This document shows, one piece after another, positions 16,723-25,772 of a stretch of DNA of 42,273 nt. This DNA is from Parasutterella muris (GTDB lineage Bacteria; Pseudomonadota; Gammaproteobacteria; Burkholderiales; Burkholderiaceae_F). Both the position numbers and the translations under genes were made by a program. The notes under the pieces are model-generated. The model was not told the DNA's origin, searched no databases, and was given only the letters and a program-made list of their open reading frames with translations. Within the stretch, counting starts at the first letter, position 1. Each line of letters starts with the position of its first letter. The stretch is from the NCBI RefSeq assembly GCF_009767915.1, contig NZ_WSRP01000026.1:1-42273 (forward strand), given 5' to 3'.

Positions 16723-17841
16723 ATGGTCAGTAAATTAACAAAGTTTTTTGTTCTCACAGCAGCGGCGGCAGCCCTGGCAGGCTGTTCAACTTCAAAACAT
16801 GAACCGATGCCGCTCGTGAAAATCACGCAGGCAATCTCCGCCGACACCGTTTGGTCTAAGAGTCTCTCTTCTGCGGACGGCTTCTTGGTTCCGGCCGTCT
16901 ATGACGATGTCGTTTTTGCGGCAGGCGGCAAGACGCTTTCGCGTATGAATGCGCGCAGCGGCGAAGTGGAATGGTCCGTTTCTTTTGATTCTCCGATTAC
17001 GGCAGGCGTCGGCAGCGACGGCTATGTCACCGCGGTGGGCCTTGAAGACGGAACACTTCAGGTCGTTGACGCTGAGGGCAAAGTGAGCTGGAGCAAGAAA
17101 CTCACAACTGATTTGGCTTCTCCTCCGGTTGTCGCGCAAGGTCTCGTGATCGTCAGAACGCTCGATACGCGAGTTTCCGCATTTGAAGCGTCCAGCGGAG
17201 ATGAAGAGTGGATTTATCAGAAGAATCAGCCCGCTTTGACAGTCAGACTGCCCACAGGCATGCTCGCGCATGATACGGTTCTTTTTGTCGGACAGCCTAA
17301 CGGTCATGTCGTGATTCTGGATATTCCGACCGGTAAAGCGGTATTTGAATTCTCTATCGCTCAGTCCAAAGGCATTACGGAAGTCGAACGTTTGGTTGAC
17401 GTAGTCGGATATCCGGCATTCAGCCAGGATCTGGTGTGCGCGGCGGCTTATCAGGGCGCAGTGACCTGCATCGACAGTCAGAACGGACAGACCCGCTGGT
17501 CTCAGCCGCTTGATGCGGTTGCAGGACCTGCCATTGACGAAGCCAATGTTTATGGAGTCGCGGTCAACGGCGAAGTCAAAGCGTTCTATCGCGAAAGCGG
17601 AGAGGAGCGCTGGACGAATAAGGAAATGCTCTACCGCGGACTTTCTGCCCCGGTCGTTGTGCCGGGTGCGGTTGCCGTCGGTGACGCCGAAGGCTATGTG
17701 CACCTGCTTTCTCCGAGAACCGGAGAAGAGATCGGAAGACTTCGTCTGAGCGGTCCGGTGGTTACCGCGGCGCAGCCGTTCAGCTCTGGCGCGATTTTCC
17801 AGACAAGTAAAGGAGATGTGGCGTATATCGCTACACGATAA
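16723..17841 (+). CDS. bamB: outer membrane assembly lipoprotein BamB
   Basis: BamB is the beta-propeller lipoprotein of the Bam complex that inserts outer-membrane proteins. The 372-residue precursor begins with a signal peptide ending in ALAGC (cysteine at about residue 21). Repeated PQQ-type blade motifs follow (ARSGEVEWS, ASSGDEEWIYQ, SQNGQTRWSQ, RESGEERW), consistent with an eight-bladed propeller. It is framed by yfgM and der, the conserved order. Confidence 0.95.
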   Translation: MVSKLTKFFVLTAAAAALAGCSTSKHEPMPLVKITQAISADTVWSKSLSSADGFLVPAVYDDVVFAAGGKTLSRMNARSGEVEWSVSFDSPITAGVGSDGYVTAVGLEDGTLQVVDAEGKVSWSKKLTTDLASPPVVAQGLVIVRTLDTRVSAFEASSGDEEWIYQKNQPALTVRLPTGMLAHDTVLFVGQPNGHVVILDIPTGKAVFEFSIAQSKGITEVERLVDVVGYPAFSQDLVCAAAYQGAVTCIDSQNGQTRWSQPLDAVAGPAIDEANVYGVAVNGEVKAFYRESGEERWTNKEMLYRGLSAPVVVPGAVAVGDAEGYVHLLSPRTGEEIGRLRLSGPVVTAAQPFSSGAIFQTSKGDVAYIATR

Positions 17842-17847
17842 AAGAAT

Positions 17848-19179
17848 ATGGTTCCTGTCATTGCTTTAGTTGGCAGACCGAATGTCGGCAAGTCAACATT
17901 ATTTAACCGATTAACCCGTTCTCGTGACGCGTTGGTCGCGGATTTCCCCGGCCTGACGAGAGATCGTCACTACGGAGACGGCCGTATCGGAGATAAACCT
18001 TATCTGGTCATTGATACCGGCGGTTTTGAGCCGATCAGAACCGAGGGCATCGTTAAGGCGATGACTGGACAGGCTCAGCTTGCGATTACCGAAGCCGATG
18101 CCGTCCTCTTTCTGGTGGACGGCCGCACCGGTCTGACGCCTCAGGACAGCCGAATCGCGCAAAGTCTGCGAGAGTCCGGAAAAACAGTTTATTTGGTCGT
18201 GAATAAGGCCGAAGGCCTCTCTGAATCCATGAAGGCGGAGTTCTACGAACTTGCGCTCGGAGAGCCTTATCCGATTTCCGCTGCGCACGGCGAGGGGGTT
18301 CGCCCGCTCATGAACCTCGTTCTGGAACCTTTCCCGACCGAAGAGGAGATCGACGAAGAAGAGGATTTCCAGCATAAGATCAAAGTCGCGATCGTCGGAC
18401 GCCCGAATGCCGGCAAGAGCACGCTGATCAACGCGCTGATCGGTGAAGACCGTTTGATCGCATACGATATGCCCGGTACAACGCGCGACGCGATTGAGGT
18501 TGAGTTCAATTACAAAGACCGCGAGTACACACTTATCGATACCGCCGGCCTGCGCAGAAAAGGCAAGGTGTTTGAAGCGATCGAGAAATTCTCGGTCGTT
18601 AAGACGCTGCAGGCGATTGAAAGCTCGAACGTTGTAGTGCTCCTTTTGGATGCGCATGCGGGAATTGCCGAACAGGATGCCAATATTGCGGGTTACGTTC
18701 TTGAGAGCGGACGAGCTTTGGTCGTCGGCGTCAATAAATGGGACGATCTGGACGACTACGAAAGAAGTCGGGTGAAAGAAGAGCTCGAACATAAGCTGCA
18801 CTTCTTACGCTGGGCGAAGATTCTCTACATTTCCGCGCTTCATAAACGCGGACTTCATCATCTGCTCAACGCGGTCAATGAGGCGCACGCTGCGGCTTTC
18901 ATGAAGCTTTCTACGCCGAAACTGACAAGAGCGCTGATCGAAGCCACGTCTCGGCAGCTTCCTCCGCGAGCCGGCGGAGGACGTCCCAAGATGCGCTATG
19001 CGCATCAGGGCGGTATGAATCCTCCGGTGATCGTGGTCCACGGCAACGCGCTCGAAGATGTGCCTGAGAGCTACCGACGTTACCTTGAAGGATGGTTCAG
19101 AACGAAATTTAATCTGGCGGGGACGCCGCTTCGCATCGAATTCAGAACCAATAAGAATCCGTACGTCCAAAAAAGTTAG
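17848..19179 (+). CDS. der: ribosome biogenesis GTPase Der (EngA)
   Basis: An essential double-GTPase needed for 50S subunit maturation. Two G domains are visible, with P-loops GRPNVGKST (about residue 8) and GRPNAGKST (about 184), each followed by G2/G3 signatures ([27 protein letters not shown]). NKAE and NKWD provide the G4 motifs. The C-terminal KH-like domain ends [21 protein letters not shown] and [11 protein letters not shown]. 443 residues is typical. Two hairpins follow the stop before hfq. Confidence 0.98.
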   Translation: MVPVIALVGRPNVGKSTLFNRLTRSRDALVADFPGLTRDRHYGDGRIGDKPYLVIDTGGFEPIRTEGIVKAMTGQAQLAITEADAVLFLVDGRTGLTPQDSRIAQSLRESGKTVYLVVNKAEGLSESMKAEFYELALGEPYPISAAHGEGVRPLMNLVLEPFPTEEEIDEEEDFQHKIKVAIVGRPNAGKSTLINALIGEDRLIAYDMPGTTRDAIEVEFNYKDREYTLIDTAGLRRKGKVFEAIEKFSVVKTLQAIESSNVVVLLLDAHAGIAEQDANIAGYVLESGRALVVGVNKWDDLDDYERSRVKEELEHKLHFLRWAKILYISALHKRGLHHLLNAVNEAHAAAFMKLSTPKLTRALIEATSRQLPPRAGGGRPKMRYAHQGGMNPPVIVVHGNALEDVPESYRRYLEGWFRTKFNLAGTPLRIEFRTNKNPYVQKS

Positions 19180-19192
19180 ATAGGACGCATCT

Positions 19193-19231
19193 CAAAACGG
19201 CAAACTTGTAAGCGTCGTTTGCCTGATTTTG
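19193..19231 (+). other. stem-loop downstream of der
   Basis: GGCAAAC (19199-19205) pairs with GTTTGCC (19217-19223), with outer CAAAA/TTTTG pairing. No T-run follows directly. It may stabilise the der 3' end. Confidence 0.45.
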
Positions 19232-19264
19232 GGATTGTCTGAAGTAAAATGTAAACGTAGCTGT

Positions 19265-19288
19265 GGAATAAAGTTAATTCCGTTTTTT
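19265..19288 (+). terminator. probable terminator after der
   Basis: GGAAT and ATTCC pair around a seven-base loop and are followed by GTTTTTT and more T-rich sequence. The stem is short, so strength is uncertain. It separates the der operon from hfq. Confidence 0.5.
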
Positions 19289-19363
19289 GTTTTATTCCCT
19301 CTGCACAGTCGTTGCGGCGCATCGGATTTAAGCTAAGGCGCCCAAAATGATTGCATGGTATTT

Positions 19364-19389
19364 ATTGTAGAGTTTTTCTTATCTACAAT
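19364..19389. promoter_or_regulatory. perfect dyad in the hfq leader
   Basis: ATTGTAGA (19364-19371) and TCTACAAT (19382-19389) are perfect inverted repeats separated by 10 bases, 45 bp before the hfq start. It could be an operator or an mRNA hairpin. Hfq autoregulates its own mRNA in E. coli, but no direct link is visible here. Confidence 0.45.
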
Positions 19390-19433
19390 GCATTGAAGAG
19401 TATTTTGGCACTTTAGCCAGTTGGAGAAATATA

Positions 19434-19679
19434 ATGACAAAGGGGCAACTTCTACAAGACCCGTTCTTGAACAGCCTTCGCAAAGGCCGTATTCCTGTAT
19501 CGATTTACCTTGTAAACGGAATTAAACTTCAAGGCCAAATCGAATCCTTCGACCAGTATGTTGTTTTGCTTCGCAACACAGTGACTCAGATGGTTTACAA
19601 ACATGCGATCAGCACGGTTGTGCCGGCTCGCGCAGTGCCGCTTGGAAACGAAGCTCAGACGCCTGAAGCTGAAGAATAA
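19434..19679 (+). CDS. hfq: RNA chaperone Hfq
   Basis: A hexameric Sm-like protein that pairs small RNAs with their mRNA targets. The 81-residue product contains Sm1 ([25 protein letters not shown]) and Sm2 ([10 protein letters not shown]) motifs with the conserved lysine and histidine. A short acidic tail follows. GGAGAAATATA precedes the ATG. hflX starts at the base right after the stop codon, as in the common hfq-hflX operon. Confidence 0.98.
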   Translation: MTKGQLLQDPFLNSLRKGRIPVSIYLVNGIKLQGQIESFDQYVVLLRNTVTQMVYKHAISTVVPARAVPLGNEAQTPEAEE

Positions 19680-20852
19680 GTGACACTCGAAAATTATGAA
19701 CAAAGGGACGAGCATGCCTTGAAGGTGTGGCTCGTCTCTGTTTTAATCGGACGTGATATTTATCGTGATGCGGCTCAGGAGCTTTCCGAACTGGCTTCCT
19801 CCTGCGGTTACGATGTGCTTGGTCTCACAGAAGCCAAGAGAGATCGTCCGGATCCTAAGACATTTCTCGGCAGCGGAAAAATTGAGGAGATAAAGGAGGA
19901 AGCGACCGCATGCGGCGCTCAGGCCCTGATCTTTGACGTTGCACTGTCTCCGGCCCAGCAGAGAAATATCGAAAAAGCCACCAATCTCCTCGTTTGGGAT
20001 CGAACCAATTTAATTCTGGAAATTTTCCGCCAGCGTGCGAAAACCAGAGAAGGCCAATTGCAGGTTGAATTGGCTCGCCTGACGCACCTGTCCACCCGAC
20101 TCGTCCGAGGCTGGAGCCATTTGGAGCGCCAAAGAGGCGGCCTGTCCAAGACCGGCGGCCCGGGTGAAAAACAGTTGGAACTTGACCGCCGAATGCTCGG
20201 TTCGCGAGTGAAGGCGCTTAAGGAACAGCTCAAGAAACTGGAAAAACAGCGAAACACCCAAAGAAAGTCACGTCAGAAAGGCGATCTTCTCACAGTGGCG
20301 CTAGTCGGCTATACCAATGCCGGTAAATCCACGCTGTTTAATCGCCTGACACGAAGCGGTGTGTATGCGGCTGACCAGTTGTTTGCCACATTGGATACAA
20401 CAGCCCGGCGCTGCTACGTCGGAGAAGATACCGAGGTGGTTCTCAGCGATACGGTCGGATTTATTCGCGGTCTGCCTCACCAGCTGATCGAAGCCTTCAA
20501 GTCCACATTGGATGAGGCGGCTCAGGCGGATTTGCTTCTGCATGTGATTGACTCCTCGAATATCGCTCAGGAAGAACAAATCTCTGAAGTGAATAAAGTT
20601 CTGGAGGAAATCGGCGCAAAAGATATTCCGCGAATTCTGGTTTACAACAAGCTGGATGCGAGCGGTAAACCGCCGTTTCTGACATCCGATGACAGCGGTC
20701 GGCCGATCGCTGTAGGTGTCAGCGCGCAGACCGGGGAGGGTCTCGATTTGCTTAAAGACGCGATTCGTGAAATCGCAGTTGCCGAGCACGAAAAAGTTCA
20801 AACCGGGGAAGAGCCGGACAACGAGGACTGGCTTGCGGAATTCGAACGCTAA
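19680..20852 (+). CDS. hflX: ribosome-associated GTPase HflX
   Basis: A GTPase that binds 50S and splits stalled or heat-damaged ribosomes. The 390-residue protein has the HflX N-terminal domain with the GPGEKQLELDRR signature (about residue 160), then a G domain with GYTNAGKST (about 209), DTVGF and NKLD. GTG at 19680 directly follows the hfq TAA; no in-frame ATG lies nearby, so a GTG start is likely. A strong terminator closes the unit. The usual followers hflK, hflC, hisZ and purA are not present here. Confidence 0.95.
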   Translation: MTLENYEQRDEHALKVWLVSVLIGRDIYRDAAQELSELASSCGYDVLGLTEAKRDRPDPKTFLGSGKIEEIKEEATACGAQALIFDVALSPAQQRNIEKATNLLVWDRTNLILEIFRQRAKTREGQLQVELARLTHLSTRLVRGWSHLERQRGGLSKTGGPGEKQLELDRRMLGSRVKALKEQLKKLEKQRNTQRKSRQKGDLLTVALVGYTNAGKSTLFNRLTRSGVYAADQLFATLDTTARRCYVGEDTEVVLSDTVGFIRGLPHQLIEAFKSTLDEAAQADLLLHVIDSSNIAQEEQISEVNKVLEEIGAKDIPRILVYNKLDASGKPPFLTSDDSGRPIAVGVSAQTGEGLDLLKDAIREIAVAEHEKVQTGEEPDNEDWLAEFER

Positions 20853-20861
20853 ACGTCATAC

Positions 20862-20893
20862 AGCTGAGAAGCGCTTCTGCTTCTCAGCTTTTT
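20862..20893 (+). terminator. strong intrinsic terminator after hflX
   Basis: AGCTGAGAAGC and GCTTCTCAGCT form an 11-bp perfect stem with a six-base loop, followed by TTTTT. The stem is symmetrical enough to serve transcripts from both strands. Confidence 0.88.
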
Positions 20894-20945
20894 AACCAAA
20901 GAAAGCACGACTTGTGCTAAGGCCTTTAGAGAAACAGCCTACGGA

Positions 20946-21323
20946 CTAAAGCCCGCTTTTCATTGCAGCGAGCTCATCGGCGCGCTTTTTCGTCCACTCC
21001 TTTAGACAGCTGACATGGTTCAGCTCTGCAGCCTGTCCTCCGTCCTCTTCAAGTTTGCAGTCCGCGTCACGGTCTTTAATCCATTTCCTTTGCACGGAAC
21101 GAAGCTCTTTCTTCTGCTTTGCATCAAGTTTAGCCATGACGGCTTTGTACTCGGCGTTAAGACGCTTGTCCTGCGCTTCCAGTTCCATAGAGCTGCATTC
21201 TGTCATGCCGGGCATGTTGCCGATAGCGAAGGCTTCCTTGCAGTAGTCCTGACCGGCAGCGTGTGCGGCAGAAAGAATAAAGAGGGCGGTCAGTAATGTT
21301 GCAGACCCGGCAGACTTGATCAT
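20946..21323 (-). CDS. secreted DUF1311 / LprI-like protein
   Basis: A 125-residue protein with a signal peptide (MIKSAGSATLLTALFILSAA, cleavage probably after HA at about residue 22). The mature part shows the DUF1311 pattern: CSSMELEAQDKRLNAEYKAVM, RSVQRKWIKDRDADC and a late cysteine in SCLKEW. DUF1311 covers the N-terminal domain of the mycobacterial lysozyme inhibitor LprI, so a periplasmic lysozyme-inhibitor role is possible but unproven. The start at 21323 is supported by GGAGA seven bases upstream on the minus strand. It is the only minus-strand gene between 2 and 40 kb, convergent to hflX and divergent from rnr. Confidence 0.8.
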   Translation of the reverse strand: MIKSAGSATLLTALFILSAAHAAGQDYCKEAFAIGNMPGMTECSSMELEAQDKRLNAEYKAVMAKLDAKQKKELRSVQRKWIKDRDADCKLEEDGGQAAELNHVSCLKEWTKKRADELAAMKSGL

Positions 21324-21529
21324 TTGATTTCTCCAAATAAGCAGTAGTGATGAAGATTGTAGAGACGGATACGTCAATGGATGTCGTACCGAAGTCGTCC
21401 TCTTGAAACTTCTGTTCGTCTTAGGCGCTTCAAGCTCTCCACTATGAGCGAAAAGAGAGGAAGCTTTGCATCTTAAACAATTACAATCCATCAGATATTA
21501 ATTCAGATATGACTGAATGAGAGAACTAT

Positions 21530-23884
21530 ATGGCTGTACAACAAAAATTATCTCGTCGGGTTTCCGCTGCCCGGGACAAGATACTGTCCAAATTGACGCT
21601 TAATTCAGGCGCAATGCCGCTGGCGCAATTAAAAAAGCAACTCGTCGGGGATGACAAATCAATGACGGAACAAGCGTTCGACAGCGCGCTTGCCGAAATC
21701 ACCAAAGCCAAAAAAGCGGTTACACAGAAGGACGGGACGGTTATGCTTAAAAAACGAGCTGAAGCGCACGTATATCGGGGCGTTGTTCAGGGACACCGGG
21801 ACGGCTACGGATTTCTGATTTGCGACGAAGATGTTCCCGATCTCTTCATAACGGAAGAGGAAATGACTAAGGTTCTTCCCGGCGATGTTGTTGAGGCGAT
21901 TTCCCTGTCCTCCGATGCGCGGGGAAGACAGATTGCGGAAATTCAGAAGCTGATCAAGCGCAGAATGAGCAAGATTGTGGGACGCCTAGCGCTGGGCCGC
22001 AATAAACTTGGCAGGATTATCAGCGCGGTTGTGACCGCGGAGGATATCCGCATCACACATCGCTTCACGCTTGAACCGAATACCGTCAGCAAAGAGATGG
22101 ACGGCAAGATTGTCGTGGTAGAGCCGAATGAAACCGGGCTTTTCGAGGATGATGCCAAGTGGAGTGACATCAAGTCTAAACTCGTCGAAGTCCTCGGTGA
22201 TATCGAAGATCCGGGAATGGAAATTGAAATTGCGGTGCGTAAATTCAATCTTCCTCATCAATTCTCGGAAGCCAACAAAGCGGAAATCGCCAAGTTCTCG
22301 GATCATGTGACAAAAGCCGATTTGCGCAATCGTGTGGACCTGCGCGACATTCCGTTTGTCACAATCGACGGCGCCGACGCGAGAGACTTTGATGATGCGG
22401 TATTCTGTCTGCCGGTCGAAAGAAAAAAGGGCTGGTACCGACTGCTCGTCGCGATCGCCGATGTCTCTCATTACGTGAAGCCGGGCAGCGCAATCGATAA
22501 GGATGCACAGCTGAGAACGACCAGCGTGTATTTCCCGCGCCGCGTCATCCCGATGCTCCCTGAAGAACTCTCTAACGGACTCTGCTCACTAAATCCGCAC
22601 GTCGATCGCTGCACAATGGTTTGTGACTCGGTCATCAGTCCGGAAGGCGAGGTGACGGCCTATCAGTTCTATCCGGCAGTGATTCGCTCGGCAGCTCGTC
22701 TGATCTATGACGACGTTTGGGCGGCTCTGCAGGACCCGAACGGACCGGCTGCTGCCGCTATGGATCATGTGCTCGGTAATGTTCAGGATCTGTATGACCT
22801 GTTCAAGATTTTGTTAAAGAGCCGAACATTGCGCGGGGCTATGGATTTTGAAACGGTGGAAACCTACATCGTCGCAAATGAACAGGGCAAAATCGAAAAG
22901 ATTCTTCCGCGAGAAAGAAACGACGCGCATCGACTGATCGAAGAGATGATGCTGGTCGCCAATACCTGCGCCGCCGATTTTCTCTTGAAGAACAAAGCGC
23001 CTTGTCTCTTCCGTATTCATGAACCGCCTTCTGAGGATCGCCTGGAGAAGGCCAGAGCGGCGCTCGCTCAGTTCAATGTCGGGCTCGGAGGCGGGAGCAC
23101 CCCGTCGCCTTCTGATTACTGCGAAGCGCTCGATCAGATCCGTGATCGACCGGATAAGGCGGCGATCCAGATGATTCTTCTGCGCTCGATGCAGCAGGCG
23201 GTGTATTCGCCGCACAATGTCGGTCACTTCGGATTGGCCTACGAAGCGTATACGCACTTTACTTCTCCGATCCGCCGTTATCCGGATTTGCTCGTGCACC
23301 GCGCTATCAGAGGCGTGCTCAGAGGACGCAAGTACGTACCGAAGATCCTGCTCTCTCCCGACGAAGTGGATGTCCCGATCCAGACACGCGAACTGATTGT
23401 GAAAGAAGGCGAAGACAAACCCAAAGTGCCGCATATCGAAGTATGGGAAAAACTCGGACTTCTGTGCTCAGCCAATGAGCGCAGAGCTGATGAGGCAAGC
23501 TACGATGTGATGGGCTGGCTGAAAACTTATTACATGGAACAGCATATCGGCGAGGTTTACAAGGGTATTATCAGCGGAGTCAGCCCGTTCGGTATTTATG
23601 TCACGCTCGACGATCTTTATGTGGACGGCGCGATTCATGTCTCAAATCTCGGAAGAGAATATTTTGAATACAGCGAATCTGCAAACGCGTTGATCGGTCA
23701 GGATAGCGGCCAAAGATACAGCGTCGGAACGCCGGTTGTGGTTAAGGTAGTGCGCTGCGACTTGGATGCAAGACGAATCGAGTTCTCCATCGAAGAGGCT
23801 GTACGGGGAAGAAGAGTGAAAAAACAAAGGGCTTCGGGCAGAGAAACATTCGGCAGAGCGGCCGGTAAAAGGAAATCAAAGTGA
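21530..23884 (+). CDS. rnr: ribonuclease R
   Basis: A 3'-to-5' exoribonuclease that degrades structured RNA. The 784-residue protein has an N-terminal winged helix (about residues 1-70), cold-shock domains, the RNB catalytic domain with the metal-binding DARDFDDAV (about residue 281), and a C-terminal S1 domain (EVYKGIISGVSPFGIYVTL, about residue 675), ending in a basic tail. The last four bases overlap the GTG of rlmB, matching the conserved rnr-rlmB operon. Confidence 0.97.
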   Translation: MAVQQKLSRRVSAARDKILSKLTLNSGAMPLAQLKKQLVGDDKSMTEQAFDSALAEITKAKKAVTQKDGTVMLKKRAEAHVYRGVVQGHRDGYGFLICDEDVPDLFITEEEMTKVLPGDVVEAISLSSDARGRQIAEIQKLIKRRMSKIVGRLALGRNKLGRIISAVVTAEDIRITHRFTLEPNTVSKEMDGKIVVVEPNETGLFEDDAKWSDIKSKLVEVLGDIEDPGMEIEIAVRKFNLPHQFSEANKAEIAKFSDHVTKADLRNRVDLRDIPFVTIDGADARDFDDAVFCLPVERKKGWYRLLVAIADVSHYVKPGSAIDKDAQLRTTSVYFPRRVIPMLPEELSNGLCSLNPHVDRCTMVCDSVISPEGEVTAYQFYPAVIRSAARLIYDDVWAALQDPNGPAAAAMDHVLGNVQDLYDLFKILLKSRTLRGAMDFETVETYIVANEQGKIEKILPRERNDAHRLIEEMMLVANTCAADFLLKNKAPCLFRIHEPPSEDRLEKARAALAQFNVGLGGGSTPSPSDYCEALDQIRDRPDKAAIQMILLRSMQQAVYSPHNVGHFGLAYEAYTHFTSPIRRYPDLLVHRAIRGVLRGRKYVPKILLSPDEVDVPIQTRELIVKEGEDKPKVPHIEVWEKLGLLCSANERRADEASYDVMGWLKTYYMEQHIGEVYKGIISGVSPFGIYVTLDDLYVDGAIHVSNLGREYFEYSESANALIGQDSGQRYSVGTPVVVKVVRCDLDARRIEFSIEEAVRGRRVKKQRASGRETFGRAAGKRKSK

Positions 23885-24624
23885 CGAAAAAAGACGTGGT
23901 ACTGGCGGGTTTTCATTCGGTGATGAGCCGCCTCAAAAGAGATGCGGGATCGATTCGATCCGTCTATGTGGATCCGAAAAGACGGGATCAGAGAATGCGC
24001 AGAATGCTGGAAGCGCTGGAAAAAGAAGGCGTGCGCATTATGCAGGCGGACCATCGAAGACTGGAGGGCCTGGCGGGCGAAATCCCGCATCAGGGCATCG
24101 TCGCGCTTGCCGCTCCGGTGGATATCGGAATGAGCTTTGACGATTTGATGAATAATCTCTCCGGCAGTCCGCTTCTCCTGATTTTGGACGGTGTGACGGA
24201 CCCGAGAAATTTCGGAGCTTGTCTGCGTGTCGCGGATGCCGCCGGTGTGGCCGCGATGGTTGTTCCTAAAGATCGCTCGGCGGATCTCACGCCTGCAGCG
24301 ATTAAAGCGAGCGCGGGCGCGTCAGAAACCGTACCTGTGGTGCGTGTCACCAATCTTGCGGGCTCCATCGTCGAACTGGTGGATGCAGGAGTCCCGGTCG
24401 TAGGTACAGCGGGCGAGGCCCAGAAGTCCATCTATGAATTTGATCAGACCGGTCCCTTTGCCTGGGTGCTCGGCAACGAAGGCGACGGCCTGCGTCAGCT
24501 CACGCGCAGACGATGCTCGGATCTGGCAAAAATCCCGATGCTCGGCACGGTGGAAAGTCTGAATGTTTCCGTGGCCGCGGGCATTTGTCTATTTGAAACA
24601 GTGCGCCAAAGAATCGGCCGCTAA
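23881..24624 (+). CDS. rlmB: 23S rRNA (guanosine-2251-2'-O)-methyltransferase
   Basis: A SpoU-family enzyme that methylates the ribose of G2251. The 247-residue protein has an N-terminal ribosome-binding domain (about 1-75) and the knotted SPOUT fold with motifs LDGVTDPRNFGACLR (about 102), LGNEGDGLRQL (about 198) and TVESLNVSVAAGICLFE (about 222). It starts at a GTG inside the GTGA overlap with the rnr stop. Confidence 0.96.
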   Translation: MTKKDVVLAGFHSVMSRLKRDAGSIRSVYVDPKRRDQRMRRMLEALEKEGVRIMQADHRRLEGLAGEIPHQGIVALAAPVDIGMSFDDLMNNLSGSPLLLILDGVTDPRNFGACLRVADAAGVAAMVVPKDRSADLTPAAIKASAGASETVPVVRVTNLAGSIVELVDAGVPVVGTAGEAQKSIYEFDQTGPFAWVLGNEGDGLRQLTRRRCSDLAKIPMLGTVESLNVSVAAGICLFETVRQRIGR

Positions 24625-24666
24625 ATCGTAATCTTGAGTGAAAAGCGCGGTAACTGCTTTCCAACA

Positions 24667-24696
24667 TTGGAAATTTTCCAAAAAAGGGAGTAGAAT
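24667..24696 (+). promoter_or_regulatory. predicted promoter of the rpsF operon
   Basis: TTGGAA (-35) and TAGAAT (-10) are separated by 18 bases and lie upstream of a structured leader. The -35 hexamer is part of a TTGGAAATTTTCCAA palindrome. Confidence 0.5.
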
Positions 24697-24715
24697 CGCG
24701 CTCTTTCTAGTCCTT

Positions 24716-24742
24716 GTCACACCGGAAGACGCTCCGGGCGAC
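24716..24742 (+). promoter_or_regulatory. structured leader of rpsF
   Basis: CCGGA and TCCGG pair around AGACGC, enclosed by GTC/GAC across a small internal loop. Many bacteria have an S6:S18-binding structure with an important CCG in the rpsF leader that represses the operon; this hairpin is a candidate but has not been fitted to that model. Confidence 0.4.
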
Positions 24743-24763
24743 TATTTCCCATAAGGAGGTTCA

Positions 24764-25174
24764 ATGCGTCACTATGAGATTTGCTTCATCGTCCATCCTG
24801 ATCAGAGCGAACAGGTCCCGGCGATGATTGAGCGTTACAAAGCTGCTGTGGAAAGCCACGGCGGAAAGATTCATCGTCTTGAAGACTGGGGTCGCCGCCA
24901 GCTCGCTTATCCGATCGAGAAACTGGTTAAGGCCCACTATGTTCTGATGAACATCGAATGCGGTCCTGAAGTTCTTGATGAACTCGAAAATAATTTCCGT
25001 TACAACGATGCCGTTCTTCGTCACCTCACAGTGAAGATGAAAAAGGCTGAAACAGAACCTTCTCCGATGATGAAGGCTGTTGAAAAGGAAGAAGCCCGTA
25101 AGGCCGCCAGCGCTGCAGCTGAAGCCGCTGCTGCACAGGCAGAGGAAAAAGCTCCGGCTTCTGCCGAGGCTTAA
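24764..25174 (+). CDS. rpsF: 30S ribosomal protein bS6
   Basis: Ribosomal protein S6, partner of S18 on the platform of the small subunit. The first 95 residues are the S6 fold ([39 protein letters not shown]). A 40-residue Ala/Glu-rich tail follows, longer than in E. coli. AAGGAGG lies seven bases before the ATG. It heads rpsF-priB-rpsR-rplI. Confidence 0.98.
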   Translation: MRHYEICFIVHPDQSEQVPAMIERYKAAVESHGGKIHRLEDWGRRQLAYPIEKLVKAHYVLMNIECGPEVLDELENNFRYNDAVLRHLTVKMKKAETEPSPMMKAVEKEEARKAASAAAEAAAAQAEEKAPASAEA

Positions 25175-25186
25175 TTCGGAATATTT

Positions 25187-25474
25187 GTGCTGAACTCGGT
25201 AGAGCTTGAGGGAGAACTGGAAAAGAAAGAGGCTTTGCGATATTCGCTGGCCGGCGTTCCGATCCTCGAATTCACGATCCGGTACAAGGGCATTGTTCAG
25301 GAAGGCGGTGCCGAGAGAGTTTTAAACTTCTCCGCCGCCGCTATGGCAGTCGGTGAGACTGCGAAAAAAGTCTCTGAACTTGAACTTGGCTCAGAAAGAA
25401 TCTTCAAGGGTTTTGTCTCCACCACCTCCGCTCGTTCATCCAAATTAATCCTGCACATAACGGAATACATTTAA
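25187..25474 (+). CDS. priB: primosomal replication protein N (PriB)
   Basis: A 95-residue single-stranded-DNA-binding OB-fold protein that helps PriA restart replication forks. The pattern [29 protein letters not shown] and the end LILHITEYI match PriB. It starts at a GTG 12 bases after rpsF. Its place between rpsF and rpsR is conserved in beta- and gammaproteobacteria and confirms the call. Confidence 0.93.
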   Translation: MLNSVELEGELEKKEALRYSLAGVPILEFTIRYKGIVQEGGAERVLNFSAAAMAVGETAKKVSELELGSERIFKGFVSTTSARSSKLILHITEYI

Positions 25475-25485
25475 GGAGTTACATC

Positions 25486-25758
25486 ATGGCTTTTGGTGCC
25501 AAAGGAAAGGGTCGCTCTCGCAACCCGAATCAGCAGAACGCTCTCTTCAAGCGTAAAAAATTCTGCCGCTTCACAGCTGATCATGTTGATCAGATCGATT
25601 ACAAAGATATCGACACACTTCGTGATTTCATTCAGGAAAACGGCAAGATCATGCCGGCTCGCCTGACCGGAACGAAGGCTCACTACCAGCGTCAGCTCGA
25701 CACAGCAATCAAGCGTGCCCGCTTCCTTGCTCTGCTTGCTTACACAGATAATCAGTAA
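25486..25758 (+). CDS. rpsR: 30S ribosomal protein bS18
   Basis: A 90-residue S18 protein. The core [39 protein letters not shown] and [15 protein letters not shown] are highly conserved. AAGGAG precedes the ATG. It binds S6, encoded two genes upstream. Confidence 0.98.
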   Translation: MAFGAKGKGRSRNPNQQNALFKRKKFCRFTADHVDQIDYKDIDTLRDFIQENGKIMPARLTGTKAHYQRQLDTAIKRARFLALLAYTDNQ

Positions 25759-25772
25759 TCGGGGGAAACAAC

